NCBI GenBank assembly: GCA_022774705.1
Contig: JALFLM010000181.1
Coordinates: forward strand, 1-64,000
Reading direction: 5' to 3'
Length of the DNA stretch: 64,000 bases
Origin: Lachnospiraceae bacterium
GTDB lineage: Bacteria; Bacillota; Clostridia; Lachnospirales; Lachnospiraceae
Part shown: positions 63,009 to 64,000 of the stretch, in pieces
Layout of the letters: the number at the start of each line of letters is the position of its first letter
How positions within the stretch are numbered: position 1 is the first letter of the stretch
Translations under genes and position numbers: made by a program
Notes under the pieces: generated by a model
Seen by the model: only the letters and a program-made list of their open reading frames with translations
Told to the model about the DNA's origin: nothing
Databases searched by the model: none

Positions 63009-64000
63009 ATGGGAAATTTATTGAGAAACTGTTTTACATGGATTGCAGAGAATCACCGGCTGAAGCGGTTTTCGGATGAGGATTTTCAATTCAGCTCAGC
63101 ATTTCCGAAAAAACTGGGGTATAAATGTGATCCCGTAGGATGGTGTACGATTCACGATGTGACAGATGCGCAGCTGGAGAGGATTTTTCGCGAGGCACAT
63201 GATGCGGGTGCTTCTGTCCGGGCATATTATGACTGCTTTCTGGATAAACATATGTCTGCTGAGTGGTACGTAATGGAGGGGAAATATTTAGATGATCCGG
63301 CTTCAGAGAGTATTCTGTGCGACGGAAAGGAATGGAATCTGGATGTGATTTCCGCATACAGAATCTCTCCGGTCACCCGGGTTCTTATATCCGACCTGTT
63401 TATAATGGTACAGCAGCCGGTTATGGAAGTGTTTTCAGAAGAAGGATTTACCGGAGCTGATTTTATGTGGGTGCGTGATAGAGGAAAATACGAAGGAAAA
63501 CAGTACTTCCAGCTTCTTCCCCAAAAGATGATTCCCTGGTATTATACTGCGGATGGACATTTTAACGTGTACAGCGATACGGGTTCGAAGAGGAAAGCAG
63601 CGTTTCGGAAGAAGATCGGGCAGATTGATTCCACAGCAGAGCTGATATGGAAAAATACTTCTGAAGTTATGGGTTCATTTCCCATGGCCGTTTCCCGAAA
63701 GGTTCTGCCGGATACGGATACAGCAGCAGTTTGTGTACAGGACCGGATGGGAGATGTCATTTCAGCAGGAGTTCTGGTTCGTAAAAAGGTAAGGGATTGT
63801 CTGGTGGACAGAAAGCTGCTTTCGCCCGGGGATTTTTCACCTGTGGTGGTTGTAAATGATAATGAACAGATTGATGAATGTATGGGAGCGTTGAAGGAAG
63901 AGTGGAATAATACATTTATAAAAGGCTATTTCCGGGAGGAATGCACACAATGGGAAATACCGGAAGAACTGATACAGCATTACCGGAGTCTGTACGAATC
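63009..64000 (+). CDS. Unknown protein, 5' part (runs off the window)
   Basis: An open frame from ATG 63009 with AAAAGGGG 6-7 nt upstream, uninterrupted for 330 codons to the window edge. It is soluble, with no signal peptide, and rich in Asp, Glu, Lys and aromatics (WYVMEGKYL, YFQLLPQKMIPWYY, MGDVISAGVLVRKKVRD). I do not recognise a family. It has its own promoter and is transcribed away from the AAA-ATPase_like gene. Confidence 0.75.
   Translation, partial: MGNLLRNCFTWIAENHRLKRFSDEDFQFSSAFPKKLGYKCDPVGWCTIHDVTDAQLERIFREAHDAGASVRAYYDCFLDKHMSAEWYVMEGKYLDDPASESILCDGKEWNLDVISAYRISPVTRVLISDLFIMVQQPVMEVFSEEGFTGADFMWVRDRGKYEGKQYFQLLPQKMIPWYYTADGHFNVYSDTGSKRKAAFRKKIGQIDSTAELIWKNTSEVMGSFPMAVSRKVLPDTDTAAVCVQDRMGDVISAGVLVRKKVRDCLVDRKLLSPGDFSPVVVVNDNEQIDECMGALKEEWNNTFIKGYFREECTQWEIPEELIQHYRSLYE

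Overview
The window looks like chromosome of a gut-type Clostridia, most likely a Lachnospiraceae relative. The grounds are moderate GC, strong AGGAGG-type ribosome binding sites, sigma-A promoters with 16-17 bp spacers, many overlapping start/stop codons, and family content such as XpaC/TelA, DUF4250, YezD, a Csp-like S8 protease, GerMN and ComEA/ComEC. The species cannot be named from this. I see no rRNA, tRNA, insertion sequence, phage or CRISPR array.

Layout. 1-6250: end of a cobalamin operon (cobU', cobS, a second short CobU-like gene, cobC, cbiB, cobD, cobQ/cbiP, cbiC) closed by a strong terminator. 6459-12412: a proteolysis-rich stretch with a small unknown protein, HtrA, a ClpX-type unfoldase, a Csp-like subtilase, and a convergent LspA-like gene. 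12546-17412: typA/bipA, an ECF sigma factor with a short membrane partner, and aspartate kinase. 17496-25832: an AraC regulator, a PH-domain protein coupled to a lipoprotein barnase, a MocR-type regulator, clpB, a nitrilase-family amidase and a Nudix hydrolase. 25874-34096: a heterodimeric ABC exporter, a COG3044-type ATPase (minus strand) and a PEP/pyruvate-binding-domain protein. 34124-43813: a full sulfate uptake and activation unit (sbp, cysT, cysW, cysA, aprA, aprB, cysD, cysN, yezD). 43855-47888: xpaC/telA, then DUF4250 and an MBL-fold hydrolase on the minus strand. 47941-52785: arginine synthesis (argG divergent from argC-argB-argD), followed by an overlapping ClC-family gene. 54169-60934: comEA, a two-component system, a GerMN lipoprotein and comEC. 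61079-64000: an AAA-ATPase_like/PD-(D/E)XK gene (minus) and an unknown gene that runs off the window.

Most notable. Two biosynthetic units carry short leader ORFs that match their own end product. The sulfate operon is preceded by a 54-residue ORF with 11 Cys and 9 Met, then an intrinsic terminator, then a ~158-nt RNA with an 18-bp closing stem, a 13-bp inner stem and four tandem 17-nt mini-hairpins ending in a U-tract. argC is preceded by a 19-codon ORF with six Arg codons ending Arg-Arg-Arg-stop, whose last codons form argC's Shine-Dalgarno sequence. In addition, the only visible promoters of three unrelated genes (clpX-like, araC, nitrilase) fire directly into an intrinsic-terminator-like hairpin within a few tens of bases. 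Together these suggest heavy use of premature termination and leader-ORF control. This is inference from sequence only.
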